Shown: in pieces, positions 35,927 through 46,972 of the stretch
Numbering within the stretch: position 1 is the stretch's first letter
Layout: every line of letters begins with the position of its first letter
Assembly (NCBI GenBank): GCA_028386065.3
Contig: JAKUCV010007745.1
Coordinates: 91,284-155,283, forward strand
Reading direction: 5' to 3'
Source: Turnera subulata
Taxonomy: Eukaryota; Streptophyta; Magnoliopsida; Malpighiales; Passifloraceae
DNA: 64,000 nucleotides
The notes under the pieces: generated by a model
The model's input: the letters and a program-made list of their open reading frames with translations, nothing else
What the model was told of the DNA's origin: nothing
Database searches by the model: none
Program-made: the position numbers and the translations under genes

Positions 35927-36788
35927 TGATGCAGCAACAACCCTAAAATTCCACTAGGATCACCTCTGCAACTAATCGATCCCAAGACCTCCAATCTCCA
36001 ATCAAAATAGGGTTTAGTATCCCTATTCTTCACCTCCTAAACTCAAAGGATTAGGCAACAAACAATGAGGAATACAAGGATTTGATTAATCACCACAAGT
36101 AAACCACTTGATAAGAGATATCAATCCTAAAGAGTAAAGCCAAGAGAATCCCTCTCTTGTTTTTGATTGAATCTCTCAATCAAGAAGAACACTAAAGGTA
36201 AGCATTTAGCTTCCTTAAAATCACTCAAACTTTATGTATATTCTCATGTATAATCTGATTTCAAACTTGATACATGATTGGCTTTTATAGAAGCCAAAAA
36301 GCAAAGGATTGAATTGAAAATACAAGCACTAAACAAGCACTAAATATCTTTTGTTTTCTTTAATGCACACCAACCACACTAACACCAACCACACCAACCA
36401 CATTAACACCAACCACACTAGTGGGAATCTTTAGCTCCAAAGTGGATTTTCCAACCTGAAAGTGAATAGTAAACGCCGACCGTGAATAGTAATTTCCTGC
36501 AGTGAATAGTAATTTCCGGTGTGAACAGTAACTTCCCGGTTGAACGGTAAAAATGGCTACTTTTGACTTGAATCCTTCAAAATGCTCACAAACTTAGGAA
36601 TCTCTTTAAATTCATCTCCGAACTTATCCAACTTATCTTCTTGCAACTCCCGATTGACCCAAGCTTGAGCATAATGTAACATGTGATTCTTTATCATCTT
36701 CAATCGAGCCCTCGTGATTGGTCCTTGAGGTAAGCTAATGGCGCCATCACGAGCTTGAGTTCCACTTGGTACTGGCTTGCTTGTATCA
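35927..36788 (-). repeat. 3' LTR of CRM-7
   Basis: 862 bp, matching 42439-43274 apart from some 15 substitutions and small indels in the ACCAACCACACTAACACC repeat region. It carries repeated GTGAATAGTAA/GTGAACAGTAA motifs near 36464-36535, and encodes the last residues of the polyprotein (36557-36788). Confidence 0.93.
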
Positions 36789-37669
36789 TTCCCTCCTTCC
36801 TCAATAGGATTCGTCCTCGAATCTGTCCCTGCATTATCAAAGGGAGAAAGATCAGAAACGTTAAAAGTAGCACTTACTGCATACTCACCAGGCAGATCTA
36901 TTTTGTAGGCATTGTCATTGATGCGCTCCAGGACTTGAAAAGGACCATCTCCCCTCGCATCCAACTTTGATTTCCTTTGCTGAGGAAACCTTTCCTTCCT
37001 AAAGTGCACCCAAACCCAATCACCAGGCTCAAACTTGACTAGCTTGCGCCCTTTGTTGGCTCTTTGTGCCACTTTAGCATTCTTCGCTTCGATGTGCTTG
37101 CGAGCTTTCTCATGTATAGACTGAACCAAGTTTGCTTTTTGTTGCCCATCTATATTGACAAGCTCATTCAAAGGTAAAGGCAACAAATCCAAGGGGGTTA
37201 GTGGATTAAAACCATACACAATCTCAAATGGAGAATATCCGGTAGAAGAATGAATGCTCCTACTATAGGCAAACTCTATCAATGGCAAACAATCTTCCCA
37301 AGTTTTCAAGTTCTTACCCACAACGGCACGCAATAAAGACCCTAAAGTCCTATTGACCACTTCAGTTTGGCCATCAGTCTGAGGATGACAAGCAGTAGAA
37401 AACAACAACTTGGTCCCTAATTTATTCCACAACACATGCCAAAAGTGACTCAGAAATTTAATATCTCTATCAGAAACAATTGTCCTAGGAATGCCATGCA
37501 AACAGACTACATCCCTAAAGAACAATTCAGAAACATGAGACGCATCATCAGTCTTATGGCAAGCAATAAAATGAGCCATCTTACTAAACCTGTCAACCAC
37601 AACAAAGATGCTATCTCTACCTTTCCTAGTCCTAGGCAATCCTACCATAAAATCCATAGAAAGATCAGT
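36557..37669 (-). pseudogene. Integrase and C-terminal tail of CRM-7
   Basis: The open frame reads from the TAG at 37670-37672 to the stop at 36557. [20 protein letters not shown] holds the first catalytic Asp, [19 protein letters not shown] the second, and [17 protein letters not shown] leads to the Glu. Next come the chromovirus GPF region ([20 protein letters not shown]) and the CRM block [13 protein letters not shown]. After the LTR boundary at 36788 the frame continues with a tail of some 77 residues ([15 protein letters not shown]). Instead of a normal chromodomain, CRM clade members have such a tail, in some groups a targeting motif. The two sequence blocks before it contain the purine tract. 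Confidence 0.88.
36789..36803 (-). other. Polypurine tract of CRM-7, inside the coding region
   Basis: On the minus strand GAGGAAGGAGGGAA immediately precedes the 3' LTR start (TGATACAAGC) and at the same time encodes the EEGGN residues of the polyprotein. Confidence 0.75.
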
Positions 37670-39643
37670 CTAAGGATGAGTAGGAACAGGCAAAGGTGTA
37701 TACAACCCATGAGGTTGCACTCTAGATTTGGCATGTCGACATGCCACACAGCTACTACAAACCTGCTCAACATTCTTTTTCATGTTAGGCCAATAAAAAT
37801 ATTCCTGCAGAATGTCAAGAGTTTTAGCAACACCAAAGTGACCCATCAAACCACCATCATGTGACTCCCTAGTCAACAGCTCACGCATAGAACAAGATGG
37901 AATGCAAAGTTTTCCTTCACGAAATAAATATCCATTATCTCTATAAACCTTTTGAAATCCAGATTGTTCACATGCAGCAAATACATTAGCAAAGTCAGAA
38001 TCAGAGGGATACAACTCCTTGATATACTTAAATCCCACCAACTTAGAACTAAGAGAAGAAAGAAGAGCATACCTCCTAGATAATGCATCAACAACTACAT
38101 TATCCTTACCCTGTTTGTACTTGACAACATAGGGAAAAGTCTCAATGAACTCCAGCCACTTTGCATGCCTTTTTCCCAGCTTCCCTTGGCCCTTAAGGTG
38201 CTTCAAACTCTCATGATCAGTGTGAATCACGAATTCCTTTGGCCAAAGGTAGTGCTGCCATGTCTGTAACGCTCTCACTAATGCATACAACTCCTTGTCA
38301 TAAGTGGAATAGTTGAGTTGAGCACCTTTCAACTTCTCATTGAAATAGGCAATCGGCCTTTTTTCCTGCAAAAGAACAACGCCTATGCCTATACCAGAAG
38401 CATCACACTCAACCTCAAAAGTAGAATCAAAGTTAGGCAACTTAAAAATGGGAGCAGAGCACAATCGATCTTTCAGAGTCGAGAATGCCTTTTGTTGTGT
38501 ATCTCCCCATTTAAATCCCACTTCCTTCTTGACAATATCATTCAAAGGAGCAGCAATAGTACTAAAATCTTTTACAAACCTCCTATAAAAACTAGCAAGG
38601 CCATGAAAAGATCTCACCTCAGAGATAGAAGTAGGAGTCGGCCATTCTCTGATAGCCCTTACCTTCTCTTGGTCGACTTCTATTCCCCTGGAACTAACCA
38701 CATATCCAAGAAAGATAACACTATCCATGCAAAAAGTACACTTCTTAAGCTTGCCAAATAATTTCTCAGCCCTAAGTGCATCTAATACAAGCTTAAGATG
38801 TTCCAAATGTTCTTCAACACTTTTGTTATAGATAAGAATGTCATCAAAGTACACAACAACAAATTTGCCAATGAAATACCGCAAGACATGATTCATTAGA
38901 CGCATAAATGTACTAGGTGTATTAGTCAAACCAAACGGCATCACTAACCATTCATACAATCCAAATTTAGTCTTAAATGCAGTTTTCCATTCATCTCCTA
39001 TTTTCATGCGAATCTGATGATACCCACTCATGAGATCAATCTTAGTAAAAATGCATGCACCATGTAATTCATCAAGCATGTCATCTAACCTAGGAATGGG
39101 ATGGCGATACTGTACCGTTATTTTGTTGACAGCTCGACAGTCAACGCACATCTGCCAAGTGCCCTCCTTTTTTGGAACAAGAATTACGGGTACAGCACAT
39201 GGTGAGAGGCTCTCTCGAATTAGCCCCTTAGAAAGCAAGTCCTCTACTTGTTTTTGTATCTCCTTTGTCTCCTCCGGATTGGCCCTATATGCTGGCCTAT
39301 TTGGAATTTGGGCACCCGGAATAAAGTCAATCTGATGCTCAATGCCCCTAAGTGGTGGCAATTCCCTAGGCAATTCCTCTGGAAAGACATCACTGTAGTC
39401 CTGCAAAAGAGAAACAATACAACTAGGCAATTCTTGGTCAAGGTCAGCTGTACTAAAATAAGTTCCCTTATACAAGAGTACCAAAATCTCTTGTTTGTTC
39501 TCACAAGCTACCCCCAAATCTCTCGAACTTGCATAGAAATTTTCTCTCTTTTTCTCACTCAATTTTTGCTCTCTTTTTGCAAAGCCCTCGGCTTTCCCCT
39601 CAAACTCATTGAGTTTGGCTAAACCAACCACCTTTTCCTTCTT
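37670..39643 (-). pseudogene. Reverse transcriptase, RNase H and integrase zinc finger of CRM-7
   Basis: An open frame of about 657 residues between two TAG codons (39644-39646 upstream, 37670-37672 downstream, the latter where the family has a Trp). Domains, counted from the GTG at 39631: reverse transcriptase about 125-300 with the active site YFDD at 261-264, connection about 320-400, RNase H from [16 protein letters not shown] near 405 (Asp410), and the integrase HHCC finger near 590-640 ([31 protein letters not shown]). All motifs are intact except for the bounding amber codons. The apparent start is not a true initiator, since the region is translated as part of gag-pol. Confidence 0.92.
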
Positions 39644-41517
39644 CTAAGCCTCCACAGACTTGTGCATAAACAACTGATCCTCATAGACATCCATGGGAGA
39701 TAGTGGCGCAAGCACTACCTTCCTTTCACCCATGGTGAATGTGTACCTATTCGTATGACCTTCATGCAACACCCTTCGGCCATACTGCCATGGCCTTCCC
39801 AACAAGATGTGACATGCCTGCATAGGTACAACATCACATAAAACCTCATCGGAGTACTTCGCAATGGTGAAGGAAATAAGTACCTGACCCGTTACTTTGA
39901 TCTCGCCACTGTCATTAAGCCACTGAAGCTTGTATGGCCTTGGATGTTTTTGAGTTTTTAGCCCCATCTTCTCCACTAACATGGTACTCACGACATTGGT
40001 GCAACTTCCCCCATCTATGATCATGCTACAGGGCTTGTCTTGTACCAAACATCTAGTGTGAAAGATGTTCTCCCTTTGCTCAATTCCTTCTTCCTTCTGC
40101 TGAATATTGAGCATCCTCCTGGTCATATATAACTTCTGAACCACCTCTTCTGGTTCAATAAACTCATCGTCTGCATCCTCCAACTCAGGCATGTCAGCTA
40201 GTGCTGGATCAACATAGGGCTCCTCCCTCTCATCATCAGAGTACACCTCTCCATGCTCAGTGGTAAGCATCACCCTCTTATTCGGGCACTGAGAAGCATA
40301 ATGTCCCAATCCCATGCACTTAAAACACTTCACATTTCTAGCCTTATCCTGAGCTTTTGTTGGTGCATTGGGAGTCTTTTGTTCAGCCAGTTTCTGTCCC
40401 TCCCTAGGTCTCCAAAGGATCGACTTAGGTGTGTCAAGAACAGGCTTACTTAAGCTCCCCACTTCCTGCTTGGTGTATCTTGCATTGGCACTCCAATTGG
40501 TATAACTAGAAGGTTTCCCATAGGTCTTGCTCTTGAATTGCCTTTCAATCTTAGAAGCTAGAGCTACCATCTCCTCAATTTCTGCATAATGTTGTAGCTC
40601 CAGAATATTAGCAATATCCTTGTTCAACCCATAGTAAAACCTTGACATGGTGGTCTCCTCATCCTCCTCAATTCCACTCTAATGTATAGTCATCTCAAGT
40701 GCTTTCCAGTACTCCTCTACACTCTTAGTTCCTTGCTTGGTTGCTTGAAGTTTATGAAGCAACTCTCTCTGATATGAAGCAGGAACAAATCTCTTCTTCA
40801 TGATTCTCTTCATCTCTTCCCAAGTTTCTATCTCACGGTGTCTATCTCTTCTCCTTGAAGTGACAAGCTTATTCCACCAAGACCTAGCATAGTCTTTGAA
40901 CTCCACAACTGCAAGCTTGACCTTTTTTTCCTCCGAGTACCTATGGCAGTCAAAAATTGACTCCACACTCTGCACCCACTCCAAATACTCCTCTGGATCA
41001 CTAGAACCTCGAAAAGTTGGAATTTTCATTTTGATGGATCCAACTTCTCGATCAATCCTCACTGCTCTATCTTCCACTCTATCAAAGAATCTGGATCTTT
41101 GATATCCAGCTGTGCCTCCTCCTCTGCCAAATAGACCTTGGCCTCCTCTTCCCCCGGCATGTACTCTTTGATTAACCTCCCTAAGCTGGTCCTCCAATTC
41201 TTCCTCCAGAATGGGATCTTCATTAACATGGTGTGTAGCTTGCTCTCTGGGGCGATCAGCCTGTTCTTGCTCTCCTCCTCCTGCTCTTCTAGGAGTAGCA
41301 ATGCTAGTAGAGATCTCTTGAACAGTTTGCTCTACCTCTCCAACCTATCACTCAACTCTCTTGTCTGCCTATCAATTCGGGCATTGGTCTTCCTCAACCC
41401 TAGATTTGTCGCCCTGACTTCATCCCTAACCTCCTTCATCTGAGCTATGAAATCCCTCAACAATACCATAAGAGAAGCAAGGTTTGGTTCACCACCCTTA
41501 CTGCCACTAGTAGACAT
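39644..41517 (-). pseudogene. Gag and protease of CRM-7
   Basis: The gag ATG is at 41515-41517 (MSTSGSKGGEPNLASLMVLL), with a coiled-coil-like start. The frame shifts by one base near 41334, then runs on to a TAG at 40679-40681 in place of a probable Gln codon, and continues in the same frame to the TAG at 39644-39646. Recognisable parts: capsid (IPTFRGSSDPEEYLEWVQSV, WEEMKRIMKKRFVPASYQRE), zinc knuckle CFKCMGLGHYASQCPNKR near 40320-40270, and protease IIDGGSCTNVVS near 40030-39990, the CRM form of the active site. Confidence 0.9.
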
Positions 41518-41889
41518 GATGTATAACCTGTGAATACTTGTTAGTTAAACAATTCCTCACGTGTTTACACTCGTGTTTGTTCACTCTTGGCAAAGGGATG
41601 TATCTCACAGCCTCTTTCCTCTCTTGATTCTACTTCAACTTTACAAGTTAGGATTAGATTCACAAAAATCAAGCAATCAACTTGCAACAATCAATTAACA
41701 GAAACAATGAAAGCCTAAAGAAGGAAGGAAAGGAAGAACAATTCTAGAACAAATTATGACTTCAACAAACAAGAAGAAAGATCACACACAAGGACAAGGT
41801 AATGCATGTGATGGAATGTTGTAGTGAATGATATAAGACCAAAACAAGCTAATTGTAGTGTACAAATACTATGTCAACAATAGTCAAAG

Positions 41890-42335
41890 CCTCAAAACAT
41901 TGATGTTGGATTCTAAACATCGATGTTTAAATAATTGGTTTCATGATGTTTTTTTTTGACCGAAGCTTAACAACATCGATGTTGGATCAAAAACATCGAG
42001 GTTTAAAACTGCTGGAAAGAAAAATACTTGCTGAACATCGATGTTTGAGTTCAAAACATCGATGTTTAAAACTACTGGGAAGAAAAATAATTACTGAACA
42101 TCGATGTTGGGGTTTAAAACATCGATGTTTTACAATGGTTTCCAAGATTTTTGTTTGCGTAGCTCAAGGACATCGATGTTGGGGTGCAAAACATCGATGT
42201 TTAAAACTTCTGGGAAGAAATTTACTTACTGAACATCGATGTTGGGGTTCAAAACATCGATGCTTAAAACTTCTGGGAAGAAATTTACTGGTTCAACATC
42301 GATGTTTTGATGCCAAACATCGATGTTGTAGCAAA
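41890..42335 (-). repeat. Array of AACATCGATGTT palindromes in the CRM-7 leader
   Basis: About 14 copies of the self-complementary core CATCGATG or a one-base variant lie between the 5' LTR and the gag ATG, arranged in pairs about 20 bp apart with pairs repeating every 65-75 bp (pairs near 41898/41916, 41973/41991, 42033/42055, 42097/42118, 42169/42190, 42232/42253, 42295/42317). The spacer with CTGGGAAGAAA repeats as well. The 136-residue open frame on the plus strand is only a translation of this repeat. Confidence 0.88.
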
Positions 42336-42417
42336 CTTTTTTTTTTTTTGTAGAGTGACGGTAAGAATAAGAATAGGAAGAACAAGAATTGAACAACAAA
42401 AGGTATGATTGATTGAA

Positions 42418-42438
42418 CCTGTATGCTCCGCTACCAAA
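42418..42438 (-). other. Primer-binding-site region of CRM-7
   Basis: Read on the minus strand, TTTGGTAGCGGAGCATACAG directly follows the 5' LTR. It resembles the TGGTATCAGAGC primer site of many plant elements but differs at three bases. Gypsy-3 has the same TTGGTAGCGGAG core. Confidence 0.5.
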
Positions 42439-43274
42439 TGATGCAACAACAACCCTAGAATTCCACTAGGATCACCTCTGCAACTAATCGATCCCAAGAC
42501 CTCCAATCTCCAATCAAACTAGGGTTTAGTATCCCTATTCTTCACCTTCTAAACTCAAAGGATTAGGCAACAAACAATGAGGAATACAAGGAGTTGATTA
42601 ATCACCACAAGTAAACCACTTGATAAGAGAAATCAATCCTAAAGAGTAAAGCCAAGAGAATCCCTCTCTTGTTTTTGATTGAATCTCTCAATCAAGAAGA
42701 ACACTAAAGGTAAGCATTTAGCTTCCTTAAAATCACTCAAACTTCATGTATATTCTCATGTATAATCTGATTTCAAACTTGATACGTGGTTGGCTTTTAT
42801 AGAAGCCAAAAAGCAAAGGATTGAATTGAAAATACAAGCACTAAACATCTTTTGTTTTCTTTAATGCATACCAACCACACTAACACCAACCACACCAACC
42901 ACACTAGTGGGAATCTTTAGCTCCAAAGTGGATTTTCCAACCTGAAAGTGAATAGTAAACGCCGACCGTGAATAGTAATTTCCTGCAGTGAATAGTAATT
43001 TCCGGTGTGAACAGTAACTTCCCGGTTGAACGGTAAAAATGGCTAATTTTGACTTGAATCCTTCAAAATGCTCACAAACTTAGGAATCTCTTTAAATTCA
43101 TCTCCGAACTTATCCAACTTTTCTTCTTGCAACTCCCGATTGACCCAAGCTGGAGCATAATGTAACATGTGATTCTTTATCATCTTCAATCGAGCCCTCG
43201 TGATTGGTCCTTGAGGTAAGCTAATGGCGCCATCACGATCTTGAGTTCCACTTGGTACTGGCTTGCTTGTATCA
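42439..43274 (-). repeat. 5' LTR of CRM-7
   Basis: 836 bp and starts, in element sense, TGATACAAGCAAGCC. It contains the former end of the polyprotein frame as a pseudo-coding segment, as expected of an LTR that overlaps pol. Confidence 0.93.
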
Positions 43275-43587
43275 AAGCCGGTGTAATAGCTGTAATACCT
43301 TATCCGATATATATATGTATATACTTATATAAGATTAAAATTAGTAATTAAAATAAGGTGTAGATCTAATATTGTTTTAGCTTAAGATTACGGAAATGAA
43401 TATAATAGAAATATATATATACATGTCTGGGCCTTTTATAATATAAATTCAATTAAACATAATTAAGGAAATTTGGAAATTAAGCTCGGTAGGCCTTCTC
43501 GAACGTTTAGCCCATCGGAGGATAATTCTAATATTATCATAATTTCGAAAATTAAATGAGAGACATACTTAAAATAAATAAACGACA

Positions 43588-43735
43588 TGGGCCTTTTATT
43601 AATTAGCCCAATTAAAATTAAATAACCGAAAGTTAAATACAATGGGCCTTTTACGAGCCCAGGTAAACGTAAATAAAATTAAAACCAAAAATTAAATACC
43701 ATGGGCCTTTTTAATAGCCCATTCGAAAAATTAAA
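43588..43735 (-). repeat. GGGCC-pair module shared with copia leaders
   Basis: Within the gypsy-like solo LTR, repeats of CATGGGCCTTTTATTAATTA then GCCCAATTAAAA recur every 50-55 bp. The block aligns at about nine bases in ten with 48229-48365 of the Copia-5 leader and more loosely with 1310-1552 of Copia-1, although the host element is of another superfamily. Confidence 0.7.
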
Positions 43736-45532
43736 TAAAAGCATAAAATAAATAAATGCATAAAGAAAATAAATAAAAGCAAAAATAAAATAAACAAAAG
43801 GCGTAAATCAAATAAAAACAGAGTTAAATAAATAAATAAATAAAACATAAATTAAATTATTAAAACCATGGGTTATTATTATTTATTAGCTTAACTAATC
43901 TTTTAATTAATCGTCATTTTAATGTCCGAGTCCGTTTTATATCGTTCGGGTTCGTTAAGTATGCATATGGTCCAAAGCTCGGGTTTTACCCAAAGTTCGT
44001 TCCCGGGTTCGCTGGAAACTCGCCGGATTCCGGCCAATGTACTGTTCACGACAGTGCTCAACCCATTCAATGTGTACTGTTTACTGCTCGTCCCTCAGCA
44101 AAGCACCCAAACCATACTACCAGGACATTAATTCGGCCATCAGCAGACACACCATCGGTATCATAGCAAATCCTCACCCGATTCCAACGATCAAACCCAC
44201 AAATCAACACGCCCGAGGCTAAATCAGTACAACCAACAACAAACGCAAGGGAAAGGGAATAGAACAAAGTGGCAGAAGTAGCTTACCCTGACGGCAGCAC
44301 AAAACACAGAGAGAGAGGAAGAGGAGATCGGCGGCGAATTGGAAAGGAGGGGAAGGACAGCGGCGGCTCGTGTTGCTGCGACAGGGCGAGAAGACAAAAG
44401 TCACGGCGTCGGTGCTGGCTGCAGAGGAGAAGATATCGGGCCTCCAGTGCACGGTGGTGTCGCGCTCGCCTTGGAATGGTGGCGGCATCGACCGGTTGCA
44501 GAGGCAGTGGAGAGGGTGCGGCGGCGGTGAAAGATACAAAAGAGAGATAGGGGACAGTGGTGTCTGGTGGAGGGGAAGAAGAGAAAGGAGGTGGAGATGG
44601 TGGCTCGGCCGGTGGTGCGCTAGGTGGTGGATCGGGTTGGTGGTGAAGAAGAGGGATGATGATAATGATGATGATGAGGGCAGGAAGAAGAAAACGAGAG
44701 GAAGAGATAGGGAGCTAATAGATGAGATGGGTGTAGAGAAAATGGGAAAGAGAAGGAGAAGATAAAGAAGAGAAAAGGGAAAGAAAACAAGAAGAGAACA
44801 GGGAAGAAAGGATAGGAGGGGCCGACGTGTGGAAAATCAGGGGAGAAAGAAAGAAAGAAAAAGAAAAGTGGGGTAGGGCGGCGGAAGAAGGAAAGAAAAA
44901 GAAAGAAAAGAAAGGAGAAAAGAAAAGAAAAGAAGAGTGGCCACGTGGCAAGCCACGATTGCCCGGTCCAGATTTTTGTGTCGGAATAACGTGATCGCAA
45001 GGGTACTTTCGTCTTTCCGTCCCGAGTCCGAAAATACAACTTGGGCTCGAAAAATCTGATTAATACCCCTGAGCGTCATCCAAGTCTCGGAATTGAAAAC
45101 CGAGGCTCGGTTAACGAAAGACACTCCAAAACGCGTATCGGTCGAAACTACGTTAGGCCTTGTGTTTAACATTTTAACTCAATCTTTGTAAAACATATGC
45201 ATAATTAACAGTTTATTTAATTTCTTTAAAATTCAAAATAAAGTCCAAAGATGAATTTTCCTTTTCAAATTATATTTGGTAAATTATCGCAACATGAATT
45301 TCTTAGAAAAATTAGTGATAACATTACTATTAATATTGATTAGGAAAATAATAATAATGATGGTAACAATAATAATAATTTGAGAGTAGTAAAAATTAAT
45401 AGTGAGGATAGTGATAAATGGCTCGGATTGGTAAAATTCATGATTAACCGCGATAAAATTTTATTAACCACTGTAAAAGTTAAAACAACTTGGTAAAAAT
45501 CATGAAAATTTTACCCGGGTCGTTACACTTAT

Positions 45533-46198
45533 AGCTTGGTAAATGAACAGCAAGAGGAATTACCGAGTGAACTCGTAAGAATCCCTCGTTTAGTTTTTGT
45601 TGATGAGCTTTACTCGTCTAGGTTCTTTGTGACTCCTATGCAAGAGACTTTCTTCCTAGAGGACCAAAGCAATCCAAGAGCTTCCTTTTATGGCTCGGCT
45701 AACTCTATTATGTTTTTCATATCTGATAGACTGCAGGAATTCCAGCTAGAGCCTACTTGTCAAATATTAAATCAAAGCAGCTATTATCAGGTTTCTATGA
45801 TGGCTCGGAGTGTCCCAAGGGTGTCTGGGTTACCACCTACATGGCCTAAGGTACGACTTCTACTATGGAATTGTAGGGGTGCAACCAGAAGGTCCCAAGA
45901 TTTTGTGCGTACCTTAAGGGATCTAAAGAATCAGTACAAACCTAACATGGTATTGATTACTGAGACCTTGTGGCAAGCTGAAAAGAACCTTGGGGTAATT
46001 CCACTCCGTTTTCCTCCAACAAATCGGTTTGAGATACCTGGAGAAAACAACATAGGTGGTATGTGGTTCTCCTGGAACGACAGTGTTAGGGTCAACATAA
46101 CAATGAGGCTCAGAGTTTTAGAGTTAATGTTGTACCCAACAGATAAATATTTGTTTAAACTTATGTATGAGGACAATTCCTTTTTGAATGTTCTCTAG
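45533..46198 (+). pseudogene. Antisense EEP-like ORF of Copia-5, 3' piece
   Basis: After the solo LTR the frame resumes in register with the 5' piece at 33846. It reads VNEQQEELPSELVRIPRLVF, then VRLLLWNCRGATRRSQDFVR, MVLITETLWQ and GGMWFSWNDSVRVNI. By eye about 91% of roughly 187 residues agree with the Copia-1 copy. A one-base loss near 46099 shifts the last 20 or so codons, so the end at 46198 is in the wrong frame. The shared flank after the ORF (GTTATGGATCCATTATGCAA) is followed by antisense gag remains. Confidence 0.78.
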
Positions 46199-46972
46199 TT
46201 ATGGATCCATTATGCAATAATAATATGCATATTTTTCCTTTGCCATTATAACCTCATCCAGGGCCAAAAGCATAATTAATTATACTGTCTTATTCGCTTC
46301 AGGGAATAGAGCAGAGTCAATTCAACGAGATCCATAATAATTTCTTTTATTACTGTAAATGGGGGTTTCTGTACTCTTCAAGAGTATATGCTCTTCCAGA
46401 GCGTAAATATATGATCTTCTAGATCACATTAAAGCATGTGTTCTTCAAGAACATATTCAAACTTAACTTATGCTCTTCTGGAGCGTATTAATATAGAAGA
46501 GCATATTAATATATATCTTTTTTCATTTCGAGATTGTACTATCACATGTTATGTGAAATAGTTGACATCCACACATATAACTCTCCCCCTTTGGATATCA
46601 ACTTGCATTGTCTTCAGGACTAATGCCTGAGCTAATATTCTAGAAACGATTATAAAATGCTGTAAAGCAAATAAAATAAAATTAAATAAAACTGAATGAA
46701 AAAACTGAACATAAAATAATAAAAATGAACATAAAATAAAATTATTCAATATATATTGGCTTGCACCTTCAGGGTAAGCAAGATAAGAACAGCATCCATC
46801 TTCGTGATGGTCATACAATATCCATTTTCTTGATGGTTATACAATATCCACCTTCTTAATGGTTATACAATATCCACCTTCTGGTGGTTTATGTTTTTCT
46901 TCAATATTTCTTCAAAGATCTGCGGGATCTTTTGGCAGTAAGACATCCAGTCTTTGCTTTATTTTCTCTTTT
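46199..46972 (-). pseudogene. Gag remains of Copia-5
   Basis: Minus-strand counterpart of Copia-1 1680-2350. It shows GAA-centred palindromes (GAGTATATGCTCTTCCAGAG region 46381-46402, GATCTTCTAGATC near 46411, TTCTTCAAGAA near 46441) and three to four tandem copies of a 27-bp unit (46806-46890, ATGGTTATACAATATCCACC) that correspond to the DHQK part of gag. No intact frame. Confidence 0.6.

Larger units (their letters stand above)
35927..43274 (-). mobile_element. CRM-7: CRM-clade gypsy retrotransposon
   Basis: LTRs at 35927-36788 and 42439-43274 (TGATGCA... to ...TTGTATCA as read on the plus strand), with a perfect target duplication AAGCC (35922-35926 and 43275-43279). Gag, protease, reverse transcriptase, RNase H and integrase lie in a nearly continuous minus-strand frame, spoiled by one frameshift and three TAG codons. 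The integrase end ([27 protein letters not shown]) is the CRM signature, and the polyprotein continues about 230 bases into the 3' LTR, a known CRM feature. CRM elements are often centromeric, though not all families are. Confidence 0.9.
33915..45527 (-). mobile_element. Gypsy-like solo LTR nested in the antisense ORF of Copia-5, itself hosting a CRM element
   Basis: The minus strand begins TGTAACGACCCGGG and ends GAGGTGTTTCA. Target copies are CTTAA (33910-33914) and CTTAT (45528-45532), with one mismatch. Without the CRM element it is about 4.26 kb, with no second LTR and no protein coding, so I read it as a solo LTR. The TGTAACGACCC start is usual for chromovirus-type gypsy LTRs. Alternatively it is a large non-coding LTR-like element. 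The purine/pyrimidine-rich stretch 44520-44940 explains several long spurious open frames. Confidence 0.7.

Noticed and set aside
41943..42353. 136-residue plus-strand ORF with repeated 'KHRCLKLLGR' text
   Set aside because: It is a translation of the CATCGATG leader repeat of CRM-7, on the strand opposite to the element, with no protein-like composition.
44269..45039. Several overlapping ORFs on both strands
   Set aside because: The region is a purine/pyrimidine-biased part of the solo LTR with few stop codons. No domain, and all six frames are similarly open.
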